The notes beneath the pieces are model-generated. The model was not told the DNA's origin and did not search any database. It was given only the letters and a program-made list of their open reading frames with translations. This document shows positions 42,375 to 51,641 of a stretch of 64,000 nucleotides of DNA, piece after piece; positions within the stretch are counted from its first letter, which is position 1, and each line of letters opens with the position of its first letter. Location of the stretch: assembly GCF_009192735.1 (NCBI RefSeq), contig NZ_VTFU01000001.1, positions 434,001 to 498,000 of the forward strand. The letters are read 5' to 3'. The stretch comes from Arthrobacter gandavensis. GTDB lineage: Bacteria > Actinomycetota > Actinomycetes > Actinomycetales > Micrococcaceae. Position numbers and translations under genes: made by a program.

Positions 42375-43388
42375 TTACCGCCGTGCGTCCGCCTTGGAAG
42401 CAGCCGCCTTGGAAGCAGTACCGGCATCGATGCCCGGCACCTTCTTGGAGAACCCGGTGAAGACGACATGGGCGGCTGCGGCGGTCAACAGTGAAGCGCC
42501 GAGCATGTGCAGTCCCACCAGGACGATCGGCAGGTGCAGGAAGTGCTGGGTGTAGCCGATGACAGCCTGGATCAGAACCACTGCGGTGAGCAGCAGCAGC
42601 GAGGAACGAAGCCGTCCGTCCGTCACATGGCGGTACACCAGGTAGAGGGCCACGATGAGGGCAAAAACCAGCAGGTAAACGGGCACTACATGGATCCGGG
42701 TCACCAGGTCCGGATCCAGCCCGTTGCGGGCCGCACCGTGATCGCCGGCGTGGGGGCCGGAACCCGTCACAACGACGCCCAGCAGCACGGAAAGCCCCGA
42801 GAGGACCCCAAGGGCGCCCAGCAGCGGACGCAGGGTGCGGTTGGCCAGCGGACCGTTTGCGGATGCCAGCTGCCCGGGAGTAAGCCACGCGCGGTTGACC
42901 AGGACGGTGGCCAGCACAATCAGGACCATCGACACGATGAAGTGCCCGCCCACAATCCAGGGGTTCAGCCCGGTCCATACGGTGATCCCGCCCAGCAGGG
43001 CCTGGGCCGGAATGCCGGCCAGCAGGAAGATGGAGAGCTTGAACAGGTCGCCGCGCTCGGCCCGGACCTTCCAGACGCTGAAGACCATGGCGAAGGCAAT
43101 GGCGGCCAGCACAAAGGTAAGCAGCCGGTTGCCGAACTCAATAATCCCGTGCACCCCCATTTCCGGGGTGGTGGTCAGTGAGTCAGGGGTGCACAGCGGC
43201 CACTCCGGGCAGCCCAGCCCCGAAGCGGTCAGCCGAACAGCGCCGCCGGTGACGACAATCCCGATGTTGGCGGCCAGCGAGGCAACGGCCAGGGCACGCA
43301 CCGTCTTCGACGCGGCGGGCGCACCGGATGCGGGGGAGGAATGTACCGGCTTGCCGGTGGATGTGGGGATCACGGAATCTAACTCCAT
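42375..43388 (-). CDS. ctaA: Heme A synthase (COX15/CtaA)
   Basis: The 337-residue membrane protein has eight predicted spans. The entry segment VVTGGAVRLTASGLGCPEWPLC is near residue 45, with the conserved Cys pair. The heme-ligand His residues lie in HGIIEFGNRL, VGGHFIVSM, RIHVVPVYL and LVGLHMLGASL. It oxidises heme O to heme A for cytochrome aa3. ATG 43388 overlaps the last ten bases of the ABC-2 permease gene upstream, so it is probably the third gene of that operon. The C-terminal tail is short and basic. Confidence 0.95.
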   Translation of the reverse strand: MELDSVIPTSTGKPVHSSPASGAPAASKTVRALAVASLAANIGIVVTGGAVRLTASGLGCPEWPLCTPDSLTTTPEMGVHGIIEFGNRLLTFVLAAIAFAMVFSVWKVRAERGDLFKLSIFLLAGIPAQALLGGITVWTGLNPWIVGGHFIVSMVLIVLATVLVNRAWLTPGQLASANGPLANRTLRPLLGALGVLSGLSVLLGVVVTGSGPHAGDHGAARNGLDPDLVTRIHVVPVYLLVFALIVALYLVYRHVTDGRLRSSLLLLTAVVLIQAVIGYTQHFLHLPIVLVGLHMLGASLLTAAAAHVVFTGFSKKVPGIDAGTASKAAASKADARR

Positions 43389-44122
43389 TTAAACCATCGG
43401 ACAGCAGCAAGGCCGCCCAGGATTGTCCACGCCAGCAGGATCAGCATGGCGGGGATATTGAAAACTGCATCAATCAGTGCCGACCGCATCGCTTCTCCCA
43501 GCGCGGCGGACGGCAGTATCTCGACGAACGGCTGCATCAACTCGGGCAGGTTTCCGGACGGAATGATGATGCCGCCCACCGCTGCCAACAGTATCCACAG
43601 CAGGTTGGTGACTGCCAGTGTTGCCTCCGGACGGGCGGTCCCGGCCACGAGAAGACCCAGGGCCGTAAAGGCGGCAGCCCCCAGGAGCAGCGACACCAGG
43701 GCAACCGGAATGCCCGAGAACGCGGGCTGCCAGCCGAAGAACGCGGCAACGATGCTCACCACGGCAACCTGGATGACCAGCACGGCGACGACGGCGATGC
43801 CCTTGCCGGCGATCAGCCCGGTCTTGCCCAGGGGAGTGGTGGAGAGGAAGCGCAGGACGCCGTAGCGGCGGTCAAAGCCGGTGGCGATGCCCTGCCCGGT
43901 AAAGGCGGTGGACATGGCGCACAGGGCAAGAATGCCAGGGGTGGCCATGTTCACCCGGGAGGTGCCGAAACCGTCCAGCACGGGCGTTACGCACAGCGCG
44001 ACGAGCGCCATCAGCGGCAGGAACACTGCCAGGATCAGCTGCTCGCCGTTGCGCAGCATGGTCAGCGCTTCATACCGCCCCTGGTTCAGGATGCGGACGG
44101 GCAGGGATGCGGGGGCACTCAT
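43379..44122 (-). CDS. ABC-2 type transporter permease
   Basis: The 247-residue integral membrane protein has six hydrophobic spans and the ABC-2 fold (LRNGEQLILAVFLPLMALVAL early, GIATGFDRRYGVLRFLSTTPLGKTGLIAGK in the cytoplasmic loop, IIIPSGNLPELMQPFVEILPSAALGEAMR late). It is the membrane half of the exporter whose ATPase is encoded just upstream. ATG 44122 overlaps the ATPase stop (ATGA). The position beside ctaA and suf genes is common in actinobacteria. The substrate is not known; a link to heme or cell-envelope export is only suggested by context. Confidence 0.9.
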   Translation of the reverse strand: MSAPASLPVRILNQGRYEALTMLRNGEQLILAVFLPLMALVALCVTPVLDGFGTSRVNMATPGILALCAMSTAFTGQGIATGFDRRYGVLRFLSTTPLGKTGLIAGKGIAVVAVLVIQVAVVSIVAAFFGWQPAFSGIPVALVSLLLGAAAFTALGLLVAGTARPEATLAVTNLLWILLAAVGGIIIPSGNLPELMQPFVEILPSAALGEAMRSALIDAVFNIPAMLILLAWTILGGLAAVRWFKWS

Positions 44123-45078
44123 CGGATTTCCCTTCCGGAGAGGTCGAGGAAGACATCTTCCAGGGAACGCGAGGCCATGTGGACCGACGCCGGCAGCAGG
44201 TCCAGGCGGGCCCACCAGGCGGCCAGCGCGGAAAGGTCGGCGGGTGTAATGGCACCGCGCAGGGTGTAGTGGCCGGGAACGGGTTCGGCTGCCGTCAGGT
44301 GCGGAAGTTTGGCGCTGGACAGGTCGAGTCCCGGAACGGCGTCGAAGGTCAGCAGCCGCTGGTCAGCGAGCTCGCCGGTCTGTGCGGTCAGTTCCGCCAC
44401 GGTGCCCTGCGCCACGGTCTTGCCTGCGTCGATGATGTAGACGTAATCAGCGAGTTTCTGCGCGTCGTCCAACAGGTGGGTCGTGAGGATGATGCCCATG
44501 CCTTCGTCGCGCAGTTCCGCAATCAGATCGAAGACAATCTGGCGGGACTGAGGGTCCAGCCCTGCGCTGGGTTCATCCAGGAACAGCACTTCCGGACGGC
44601 CGATCAGTGCGGCCGCCATGGCGAGCCTCTGCTTCTGCCCGCCGGAGAGCCTGCGGATGTTGGAGTTGGCGAAGCTGCCGATGCCCAGCCGCGACACCAG
44701 CTCGTCAACGGGGCGGGGATCCGCATACATGGAGGCGATGTGGTGCAGCAGGGGAACCGGACGGGCCGACGGCGGGAGGCCGCCGTCCTGCAGCATGACG
44801 CCAACCCTGGCGCGCAGGCCGGCACCGGCGCCGTATGGGTCCTCGCCCAGCAGCCGCACTTCGCCGCCGTTGATGGGCTGCAGGCCCTGGGCGCATTCCA
44901 GTGTGGTGGTTTTTCCGGCGCCATTGGCACCGAGCAGGGCGGTGACCGAGCCGCTGTGGGCGGTGAAATCCACGCCCGCGAGCACACGGATCATTTTGCC
45001 GTCGAGACCGGCTACCGGACCGCAGTCCTTAATCAGGCCCTTTATGGTCAGGCAGGGTTCATCGTTAGGCACCGTCAT
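44119..45078 (-). CDS. ABC-2 type transporter ATP-binding protein
   Basis: The 319-residue ATPase has Walker A GANGAGKTT near residue 45, signature RRLSGGQKQRLAMAAAL near 140 and Walker B VLFLDEPSAGLD near 163. The last 100 residues form the regulatory or substrate-sensing tail typical of drug and antibiotic exporter ATPases. A TAACGT box (45089-45084 on the minus strand) lies five bases before ATG 45078, so the transcript may be leaderless. It is divergent from the suf regulator across 139 bases, and the two may share control. Confidence 0.9.
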   Translation of the reverse strand: MTVPNDEPCLTIKGLIKDCGPVAGLDGKMIRVLAGVDFTAHSGSVTALLGANGAGKTTTLECAQGLQPINGGEVRLLGEDPYGAGAGLRARVGVMLQDGGLPPSARPVPLLHHIASMYADPRPVDELVSRLGIGSFANSNIRRLSGGQKQRLAMAAALIGRPEVLFLDEPSAGLDPQSRQIVFDLIAELRDEGMGIILTTHLLDDAQKLADYVYIIDAGKTVAQGTVAELTAQTGELADQRLLTFDAVPGLDLSSAKLPHLTAAEPVPGHYTLRGAITPADLSALAAWWARLDLLPASVHMASRSLEDVFLDLSGREIR

Positions 45079-45217
45079 ATTCTACGTTAGGTAGTACAGA
45101 TGAATGCACCCGGCGGTGGGTCAAGGGGGCGGCGCCAGGGGAACCCGGATCCGGAGGGGAAGCCTGTCCTTAGTGGATTGATGGAACAGATTAGGTCATG
45201 ATTGTGTTGTGTATTCT

Positions 45218-46000
45218 ATGAGCAACTCTGAGCCGGAGGCAGTGGCCAAGCCGGCAGCAGCCCGCGAAGCGGAGGAGCGCACCCGGGACCGTGTCCTGGG
45301 CGCCGTGTTGGAGCACGGCCCCGTCAGCGCCGCTGAGCTTGGTGAACTGCTGGGCTTTACGCCTGCCGCCGTCCGCCGCCACCTCGATGCCCTCTCCACG
45401 CAGGGGCTGATCGAAGTCAAGCGCGTCAGCAATCCGTCCTCCGGTGCCGGGCGTCCGGCACGCCGGTATGTGCTCAGCCCGCAGGGGCAGGCCTACCTGG
45501 GGAACGACTACCTGGACATCGCCACCGAGGCCCTGCGCCAGCTGGGCCTGGCCGTTGGTCCCGAGGCCATCGAGAAATTTGCCGCCGACCGCTTTGCCCG
45601 GATGGAAGAACGCTACCGTCCGGCCGTTGAAGCAGCCGGCCCCGCTGTGTCCGACAAGGCCCAGGCCCTGGCGGCAGAGTTGACCAAGGATGGATTTGTC
45701 GGATCCACCACCATGATTGGCACCGCCAAGCAGCCCAGTACCCTGCTGAGCGTGCAGTTGTGCCAGGGGCACTGCCCCATCCAGGGACTTGCCAGTGCCT
45801 ATACGGTCTTCTGCGACAAGGAAACCGAAGTTTTCTCCCGCCTGCTGGACGTCGACGTCCGTCGTCTATCCACGCTCTCCCGCGGGGGTCACGTTTGTAC
45901 GACCCATATTCCCGTGGGTCGAACCGGGTCTGCGGCGCACGTCCCCGTGCACGCCGCGGCCAACCAGTCCACATCCATTCATCAGCAAGAAAGGCCGTGA
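45218..46000 (+). CDS. sufR: SufR-type Fe-S cluster-sensing transcriptional regulator
   Basis: The 260-residue protein has an N-terminal winged helix-turn-helix ([31 protein letters not shown], about residues 36-66). A C-terminal sensor domain has cysteines 182, 186, 199 and 227 in CQGHC, VFCDKE and GGHVCTTH. This matches SufR, which holds a [4Fe-4S] cluster and represses the suf operon when clusters are sufficient. The ATG at 45218 is preferred over GTG 45209. Its stop overlaps the sufB start by one base (TGATG). It is therefore the first gene of the operon it is expected to regulate. Confidence 0.9.
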   Translation: MSNSEPEAVAKPAAAREAEERTRDRVLGAVLEHGPVSAAELGELLGFTPAAVRRHLDALSTQGLIEVKRVSNPSSGAGRPARRYVLSPQGQAYLGNDYLDIATEALRQLGLAVGPEAIEKFAADRFARMEERYRPAVEAAGPAVSDKAQALAAELTKDGFVGSTTMIGTAKQPSTLLSVQLCQGHCPIQGLASAYTVFCDKETEVFSRLLDVDVRRLSTLSRGGHVCTTHIPVGRTGSAAHVPVHAAANQSTSIHQQERP

Positions 46001-47475
46001 TGACGGATCAAGTAACGCAGAAGTCAACGGCGCCCTCATCGGTGCCGGAGTCTGTGATTTCAGACATCCTGGAAAAGAACCCCGAACTTGAGGGCATTGG
46101 TACCTACGAGTACGGATGGGCAGACTCCGACGTCGCGGGTTCCAACGCGCGCCGCGGACTCAGCGAGGAAGTCGTCCGGGACATCTCGGCGAAAAAGAAC
46201 GAGCCGCAGTGGATGCTGGACCTTCGCCTGAAGGGCCTGAAGTACTTCGACCGCAAGCCCATGCCGACCTGGGGCGCAGACCTCTCCGGCATTGACTTCG
46301 ACAACATCAAGTACTTTGTGCGCTCCACGGAGAAGCAGGCCAACACCTGGGAAGACCTGCCCGAGGACATCCGGAACACCTACGAAAAGCTCGGCATCCC
46401 CGAAGCTGAACGCGGCCGCCTGGTTTCCGGCGTCGCGGCTCAGTACGAGTCCGAGGTTGTCTACCACCAGCTCCGTGAGGACCTGGAACGCCAGGGCGTC
46501 ATCTTCCTGGACACCGACACCGCGCTGAAGGAACACCCGGAGATGTTCCAGGAATACTTCGGCACCGTCATTCCGGTGGGTGACAACAAGTTCGGCTCGC
46601 TGAACACCGCAGTCTGGTCCGGCGGTTCCTTCGTCTACGTCCCCAAGGGCGTTCACGTGGAAATCCCGCTGCAGGCCTACTTCCGCATCAACACGGAAAA
46701 CATGGGTCAGTTCGAGCGCACGCTGATCATTGCCGACGAGGACTCCTACGTCCACTACATCGAAGGCTGCACGGCGCCGATCTACACCTCGGACTCGCTG
46801 CACTCCGCCGTCGTGGAAATCATCGTGAAGAAGGGCGCCCGCGTCCGCTACACGACCATCCAGAACTGGTCCAACAACGTGTACAACCTGGTGACCAAGC
46901 GCGCCATTGCACACGAAGGCGCCACCATGGAGTGGATCGACGGCAACATCGGTTCCAAGGTCACCATGAAGTACCCGGCGGTTTACCTGGTGGGCGAGCA
47001 CGCCAAGGGCGAAACCCTGTCCATCGCCTTCGCCGGCGAGGGCCAGCACCAGGACACCGGATCCAAGATGGTCCACATTGCCCCCAACACCAAGAGCTCC
47101 ATCATCTCCAAGTCCGTGGCCCGCGGCGGCGGGCGCGCCGCTTACCGCGGCCTGGTCCAGGTCCGCGAAGGCGCCAAGCACTCGGCCAACACCGTGCGCT
47201 GCGACGCCCTGCTGGTGGACACCATCTCGCGCTCGGACACGTACCCGTACGTGGACATCCGCGAAGACGACGTCACCATGGGCCACGAGGCAACCGTGTC
47301 GCGCGTGAGCGAAGAACAGCTGTTCTACCTCATGTCGCGCGGGCTGCCCGAGGACGAGGCCATGGCCATGATCGTGCGCGGCTTCATCGAGCCGATCGCC
47401 CGTGAGCTGCCGATGGAATACGCCCTTGAACTCAACCGCCTCATCGAACTCCAGATGGAAGGAGCCGTCGGTTAA
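46000..47475 (+). CDS. sufB: Fe-S cluster assembly scaffold SufB
   Basis: The 491-residue beta-helix scaffold of the SufBCD complex assembles Fe-S clusters. The family core is clear: [44 protein letters not shown] near residue 210, [11 protein letters not shown] near 250, [11 protein letters not shown] near 405 with the sulfur-accepting Cys, and [23 protein letters not shown]. It starts at ATG 46000 with AAGAAAGG upstream, overlapping sufR. The much longer frame to 45760 is inside sufR and rejected. sufD follows with a one-base overlap (TAATG). Confidence 0.97.
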   Translation: MTDQVTQKSTAPSSVPESVISDILEKNPELEGIGTYEYGWADSDVAGSNARRGLSEEVVRDISAKKNEPQWMLDLRLKGLKYFDRKPMPTWGADLSGIDFDNIKYFVRSTEKQANTWEDLPEDIRNTYEKLGIPEAERGRLVSGVAAQYESEVVYHQLREDLERQGVIFLDTDTALKEHPEMFQEYFGTVIPVGDNKFGSLNTAVWSGGSFVYVPKGVHVEIPLQAYFRINTENMGQFERTLIIADEDSYVHYIEGCTAPIYTSDSLHSAVVEIIVKKGARVRYTTIQNWSNNVYNLVTKRAIAHEGATMEWIDGNIGSKVTMKYPAVYLVGEHAKGETLSIAFAGEGQHQDTGSKMVHIAPNTKSSIISKSVARGGGRAAYRGLVQVREGAKHSANTVRCDALLVDTISRSDTYPYVDIREDDVTMGHEATVSRVSEEQLFYLMSRGLPEDEAMAMIVRGFIEPIARELPMEYALELNRLIELQMEGAVG

Positions 47476-48806
47476 TGTCGAAGCTTAACGACGTCGTCGA
47501 AACCGTGACCGAACAGGTCAGCAAAACCGTAGAGGGTGTCAAAGCCCGGATCGGTGCTCCCTCCGGGGACAGCCGCATCCGGATTGACGGATTCACCGAA
47601 GAGGGCGAGAACCTCTCTCCGCTGAACGACTCCTCCGCGGTTCTCGGCGGCGACAGCAGCAAGTCCCACAGCCACGGCGCAGGGGCAGGCATTCCGGACA
47701 GCTCACGCGCCGGACGCCTGACCTCCTACAACCGCGGCGACTTCGGCAAACTGACCGGACGTGAAGAAGACTGGCGGTTCACCCCGCTCAAGCGCCTTCG
47801 CGGCCTGCACACCGCTGAACTCACCGGCACCGCTCCCGAGGTGGCCGTTGTGGCCCCCGAGGGCGTGCTCGTGGAGAACGTGGCCCGCAGCGATGCCCGG
47901 ATCGGCTCCGCCGGCATCCCGGAGGACCTGGTGGCAGCAGCCGCTTGGGAAGCCTTCACCGAAGCCACAGCCGTCACCATCCCGGCCGAAACCGTCGTGG
48001 ACGGCAGCGTCACGCTGACCATGACCGGTGCCGGCAAGGACCCGGCGGCCCAGCACATCGTCATCACCGCTGAGAAGTTCTCCAAGGCAGTGGTGGTCCT
48101 GGACCACAAGGGCTCGGCAACGCTGTCCCAGAACGTGGAGATCGTCGTCGGTGACGGCGCGGAACTCACCGTTGTCTCGGTCCAGGACTGGGACGACGAC
48201 GCAGTGCATGCGTCCGCCCAGTACGCCAAGGTTGGCCGCGACGCCAAGTTCAAGCACGTGGTCATCAGCCTCGGCGGCGACCTGGTGCGCATTACGCCGT
48301 CGTCCCGCTTCACCGCCGTTGGCGGAGACGTGCAGATGTTCGGCCTGTACTACGCCGATGCCGGCCAGCACCTGGAGCAGCGCCTGTTCGTGGACCACGC
48401 GGTCCCGAACTGCAAGTCCCGCGTCATGTACAAGGGTGCGCTGCAGGGCCGCGACGCCCACACCGTTTGGGTTGGCGACGTCCTGATCCGCAAGGAAGCA
48501 GAAGGCACCGACACCTACGAGGTCAACCGCAACCTGCTGCTGACCGACGGCGGCCGTGCCGACTCCGTGCCCAACCTGGAGATCGAAACCGGACTGATCG
48601 AGGGTGCCGGCCATGCCAGCGCCACCGGCCGGTTCGACGACGAGCACCTCTTTTACCTGATGGCCCGCGGCATCCCCGAGGATGTTGCACGCCGCCTGGT
48701 GGTCCGCGGGTTCCTCAACGAGATCATCCAGCAGATCAAGGTTCCGGCACTGGAAGAGCGGCTCACCGAGGCCGTCGAGCGCGAACTCGCACAAGTCGAG
48801 AGCTAG
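47475..48806 (+). CDS. sufD: Fe-S cluster assembly protein SufD
   Basis: The 443-residue partner of SufB has the same beta-helix and C-terminal region: YYADAGQHLEQRLFVDHAVPNCKSRVMYKGALQGRDAHTVWVGDVLI and GAGHASATGRFDDEHLFYLMARGIPEDVARRLVVRGFLNEI. The N-terminal 100 residues are variable and charged. Its start overlaps the sufB stop by one base, so the two are coupled. A 101-base gap with a strong hairpin separates it from sufC. Confidence 0.95.
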   Translation: MSKLNDVVETVTEQVSKTVEGVKARIGAPSGDSRIRIDGFTEEGENLSPLNDSSAVLGGDSSKSHSHGAGAGIPDSSRAGRLTSYNRGDFGKLTGREEDWRFTPLKRLRGLHTAELTGTAPEVAVVAPEGVLVENVARSDARIGSAGIPEDLVAAAAWEAFTEATAVTIPAETVVDGSVTLTMTGAGKDPAAQHIVITAEKFSKAVVVLDHKGSATLSQNVEIVVGDGAELTVVSVQDWDDDAVHASAQYAKVGRDAKFKHVVISLGGDLVRITPSSRFTAVGGDVQMFGLYYADAGQHLEQRLFVDHAVPNCKSRVMYKGALQGRDAHTVWVGDVLIRKEAEGTDTYEVNRNLLLTDGGRADSVPNLEIETGLIEGAGHASATGRFDDEHLFYLMARGIPEDVARRLVVRGFLNEIIQQIKVPALEERLTEAVERELAQVES

Positions 48807-48815
48807 CCGGCGTTT

Positions 48816-48839
48816 CCCGGGAGCCGCACGGCTCCCGGG
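48816..48839 (+). other. Intercistronic hairpin between sufD and sufC
   Basis: A perfect 10-bp stem CCCGGGAGCC closes a GCAC loop ten bases after the sufD stop. A TTTTTT run follows only 15 bases later, so termination would be inefficient. It could adjust sufC levels relative to sufBD or stabilise the upstream mRNA. Confidence 0.5.
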
Positions 48840-48907
48840 GGACCGCCCCACACTTTTTTGAAGCTTAAATACGCACCAGAGCGTGCAAAGGAGAAAGCGT
48901 AACTCGT

Positions 48908-49705
48908 ATGTCTACTCTCGAGATCAAAGATCTTCACGTCAGCATTGAGACCGAACAGGGTGTCAAGAAGCAGATCCTGAAGGGCGTCAGCCTGACCATC
49001 AACACCGGTGAGACGCACGCCATCATGGGCCCCAACGGCTCCGGCAAGTCCACTCTGGCCTCCACCATCGCAGGCCACCCGCGCTACACCGTCGACAGCG
49101 GTTCCATCACGCTCGACGGCGCCGATGTCCTGGACATGAGCGTTGACGAGCGCGCCCGCGCCGGCCTGTTCCTGGCCATGCAGTACCCGGTCGAGGTCCC
49201 CGGCGTCACCATGACCAACTTCCTGCGCACGGCCAAGACCGCGCTGGACGGCGAAGCCCCCTCGCTGCGCCACTGGACCAAGGACGTCAAGTCCGCCATG
49301 AGCCAGCTGCGCATCGACGCCGACTTTGCCTCGCGCAACGTCAACGAAGGCTTCTCCGGCGGTGAGAAGAAGCGGGTGGAGATCCTCCAGCTCGAGCTCT
49401 TCCACCCGAAGTTCGCCATCCTCGACGAGACCGACTCCGGCCTTGACGTTGACGCGCTGAAGGTTGTTTCCGAGGGTGTCAACCGCGAGCACGCCAAGGG
49501 CGGAATGGGCACGCTGCTCATCACCCACTACACCCGCATCCTGCGCTACATCAAGCCGGACTTCGTCCACGTCTTCGTTGATGGCCGGATTGCGGAGCAG
49601 GGCGGCCCCGAGCTGGCCGAGCGCCTGGAAGAAGAAGGCTACGACCGTTTCACGGGCGCCAACGCGACGGCGGCCACCGCCACCGCGAACGCCCTGAAGG
49701 CCTAG
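48908..49705 (+). CDS. sufC: Fe-S cluster assembly ATPase SufC
   Basis: The 265-residue ABC-type ATPase binds SufB and SufD and drives the scaffold conformational change. Walker A MGPNGSGKST is near residue 37, signature GFSGGEKKRVEILQ near 145, and Walker B FAILDETDSGLDVDALK near 168, all intact and in SufC form. An Ala/Thr-rich extension of about 15 residues ends the protein. It starts at ATG 48908 with AAAGGAGAAAGCG upstream. sufT follows 39 bases later. Confidence 0.96.
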   Translation: MSTLEIKDLHVSIETEQGVKKQILKGVSLTINTGETHAIMGPNGSGKSTLASTIAGHPRYTVDSGSITLDGADVLDMSVDERARAGLFLAMQYPVEVPGVTMTNFLRTAKTALDGEAPSLRHWTKDVKSAMSQLRIDADFASRNVNEGFSGGEKKRVEILQLELFHPKFAILDETDSGLDVDALKVVSEGVNREHAKGGMGTLLITHYTRILRYIKPDFVHVFVDGRIAEQGGPELAERLEEEGYDRFTGANATAATATANALKA

Positions 49706-49744
49706 GCTGTTCAACTGTCCGCTACAACTGCCAAGGAGCAGATG

Positions 49745-50074
49745 ATGAGTGAGCCGAATCTGGCCCAGACATCCCTTGAGGATGTCGAAGAGGCCCTGAA
49801 GGACGTTATCGACCCCGAACTGGGCGTCAACGTCGTTGACCTTGGTCTGCTCTACGGGCTGCGGTATGCCGAGGACGGCGCACTGCTGATCGACATGACG
49901 CTGACCACCGCGGCCTGCCCGCTGACCGACGTGCTCGAGGAGCAGGTTGGCCAGGCGCTGGACGGCGTCGTGGACGACTGGCGCCTGAGCTGGGTATGGA
50001 TGCCGCCGTGGGGTCCGGAAAAGATCACCGACGACGGCCGAGACCAGATGCGCGCGCTGGGTTTCAACATCTAG
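49745..50074 (+). CDS. sufT: SufT-like metal-sulfur cluster assembly factor (DUF59/MIP18)
   Basis: The 109-residue protein has the MIP18 core: VEEALKDVIDPELGVNVVDLGLLYGLRY near residue 14, a DMTLTTAACPLTDVLEEQV segment with the conserved Cys, and WVWMPPWGPEKITDDGRDQMRALGF at the end. SufT helps mature Fe-S proteins after scaffold assembly. The second of two tandem ATGs (49745) has the better distance from AAGGAG. In many actinobacteria SufS and SufU genes stand between sufC and this gene, but here they are absent. Confidence 0.92.
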   Translation: MSEPNLAQTSLEDVEEALKDVIDPELGVNVVDLGLLYGLRYAEDGALLIDMTLTTAACPLTDVLEEQVGQALDGVVDDWRLSWVWMPPWGPEKITDDGRDQMRALGFNI

Positions 50075-50096
50075 CACCGCTGCACCTGTACTGCAG

Positions 50097-50135
50097 GCAA
50101 GGGCCGCTTCCCCGACGCGGGGAGGCGGCCCTTGC
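50097..50135 (+). terminator. Terminator of the suf operon
   Basis: A long imperfect stem GCAAGGGCCGC...TCCCC/GGGGA...GCGGCCCTTGC lies 22 bases after the sufT stop and is followed by TGTGTTTG. Confidence 0.8.
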
Positions 50136-50181
50136 TGTGTTTGCCGCCGCTTCGTGGGACCGAGGTGCTAGCGTCTGCCCC

Positions 50182-50583
50182 ATGGGGAAAACAGGGCATT
50201 TTCATGATGAGTATTTGGCGGCCTGGAACGAAGCCATGGCGTCCGGGAACAGTGGGCCCATCGAGGCTTTCCTGTCGCCGGACTACCACGGCTGGCTGGG
50301 GCAGGACGCGGCGGCGGCGGAGGCATTCGACGGCGACACTGCCCGCAAGGGATTTCAGGACGCCGTCTCCGGCATGCGCGGCCTCGGCTGCACGGTCCAC
50401 ACGGCGTTCCGGACGGTTGCCCCGCGCGGTCGGGACGAGGCCGTGGTGTTCCACGAAATGACGTACCGGACCGGGGACGCCGTGACCGCCCGGGCGCTGC
50501 TGATGGAGTCCTGGCGGCTCGACGGCGGGCGCTGGCTCCTCTGCCGCGACTTCACCGAAGTGAACGTCGGAACGCCGGAATAG
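50182..50583 (+). CDS. NTF2/SnoaL-like protein
   Basis: The 133-residue protein has an NTF2-like alpha+beta layout: an opening helix HDEYLAAWNEAMASGNSGPIEAFLSPDYHGWLG, then four beta strands ending RLDGGRWLLCRDFTEV. Such domains occur in ketosteroid-isomerase-like and DUF4440 proteins and are often binding modules. I cannot name a substrate or catalytic residues. ATG 50182 lies seven bases after TAGCGT (50169-50174), so it may be leaderless. An in-frame extension to 49996 overlaps sufT and is rejected. Confidence 0.7.
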   Translation: MGKTGHFHDEYLAAWNEAMASGNSGPIEAFLSPDYHGWLGQDAAAAEAFDGDTARKGFQDAVSGMRGLGCTVHTAFRTVAPRGRDEAVVFHEMTYRTGDAVTARALLMESWRLDGGRWLLCRDFTEVNVGTPE

Positions 50584-50600
50584 CTCCTTTCGCGGGCTGC

Positions 50601-51512
50601 TTATGCTCCCGGGTTGTCCAGATCCGAGGCGCCGAACGTGTCGCACGCGCCGATTCCGCCGTCGTTGTTTTCATAACCCTGCATGAACCACGCCTGGCGC
50701 TGGTCGCCGGAGCCGTGGGTCCAGCTCTCGGGGTTGACCTGGCCGGTGGCCATGGACTGGATCCGGTCATCGCCAATGGCGGACGCCGCAGACAGGGCGT
50801 CCCGGATGTCCGCCGGTGACAGCTCCGCGAGGAAGGGTTCGGAGCTCCCCGGCGCCGGAACGGAGGCAGCCGCCCCCGCCCACAGTCCGGCGTAGCAGTC
50901 GGCTTGCAGTTCGGTGCGGACCGCGGCGGATTCCGCGCCCTGCGGATCCTGCGCGGAAGCGCCCAGGACACCGGTCAGGTTCTGAATGTGGTGGCCGAAC
51001 TCATGGGCCACCACGTATTCCTGGGCCAGCGGGCCGCCGGAAGCGCCGTACTGTGTCACCAGCTCCTCAAAAAACGCTGTGTCGTAATAGGTCTGTTCAT
51101 CGGCGGGGCAGTAGAAGGGGCCGACGGCGGCGGTGGCGGATCCACAGCCGGTGGACGTTTGGCCGGTGAAGAGAGTGACGCCGGGCTCGGTGTAGGTGAG
51201 CCCTTCGGCAGCCAGCGCCGGCTGCCAGTAGCTGTCCAGGCTTTCGGCCGTGCCAACAATCCGGCAGTCCAGCCGCTCGTTCGCGTCCGCTCCGTCGAGG
51301 CACTCGGTGATGGCCTGTGAGCTGCCGGATCCCGCCGTGCTGTCGGCCCCGCCGGTAATGCCCAGGCCGTCCACGACCTCCGAACCAAAGATCAGGGACA
51401 GGATGAGGATCAGGCCGCCGCCCAGTCCTCCGCCCACGGCAATCCCTTTGCCTTTGCCCCGGCGGTCGCGGACCCGGGACGAATCCAATCGTGCATTTTC
51501 GTTAAAGCTCAT
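50601..51512 (-). CDS. Membrane-anchored neutral zinc metallopeptidase (YpfJ/KPN_02809 family)
   Basis: The 303-residue protein has a basic N-terminus, one transmembrane anchor (about residues 22-47), and an extracytoplasmic domain with the zinc motif HEFGHH (170-175). LQADCYAGLWAG near 205 supplies the likely third ligand. Four Cys in the outer domain (CLDGADANERLDC, CGSATAAVGPFYC) suggest disulphides. The family is widespread but its substrates are unknown. ATG 51512 lies seven bases after GATAAT (51525-51520), so the transcript is probably leaderless. It converges on the NTF2-like gene. Confidence 0.88.
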   Translation of the reverse strand: MSFNENARLDSSRVRDRRGKGKGIAVGGGLGGGLILILSLIFGSEVVDGLGITGGADSTAGSGSSQAITECLDGADANERLDCRIVGTAESLDSYWQPALAAEGLTYTEPGVTLFTGQTSTGCGSATAAVGPFYCPADEQTYYDTAFFEELVTQYGASGGPLAQEYVVAHEFGHHIQNLTGVLGASAQDPQGAESAAVRTELQADCYAGLWAGAAASVPAPGSSEPFLAELSPADIRDALSAASAIGDDRIQSMATGQVNPESWTHGSGDQRQAWFMQGYENNDGGIGACDTFGASDLDNPGA

Positions 51513-51641
51513 GGCGGCAATTATCCCCGACAATCAGTGGGCTTACGGTGGCGGCCGCCGGGCTCGGTCTCCGGCGGGGCTGACGCAATCCTGGCGGCTG
51601 CGGCTCGTCCGGTTCGCGCTGCCCGGCATCCTCAGGGGCGT

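Noticed and set aside
45760-45999. Extended sufB frame starting within sufR
   Set aside because: It is antiparallel in phase to the well-conserved SufR sensor domain. The sufB ATG at 46000 has a ribosome site and family-typical N-terminus.
48816-48862. Full rho-independent terminator after sufD
   Set aside because: The hairpin is strong, but the T-run begins 15 bases after the stem, so it is listed only as a hairpin. sufC probably remains in the operon.
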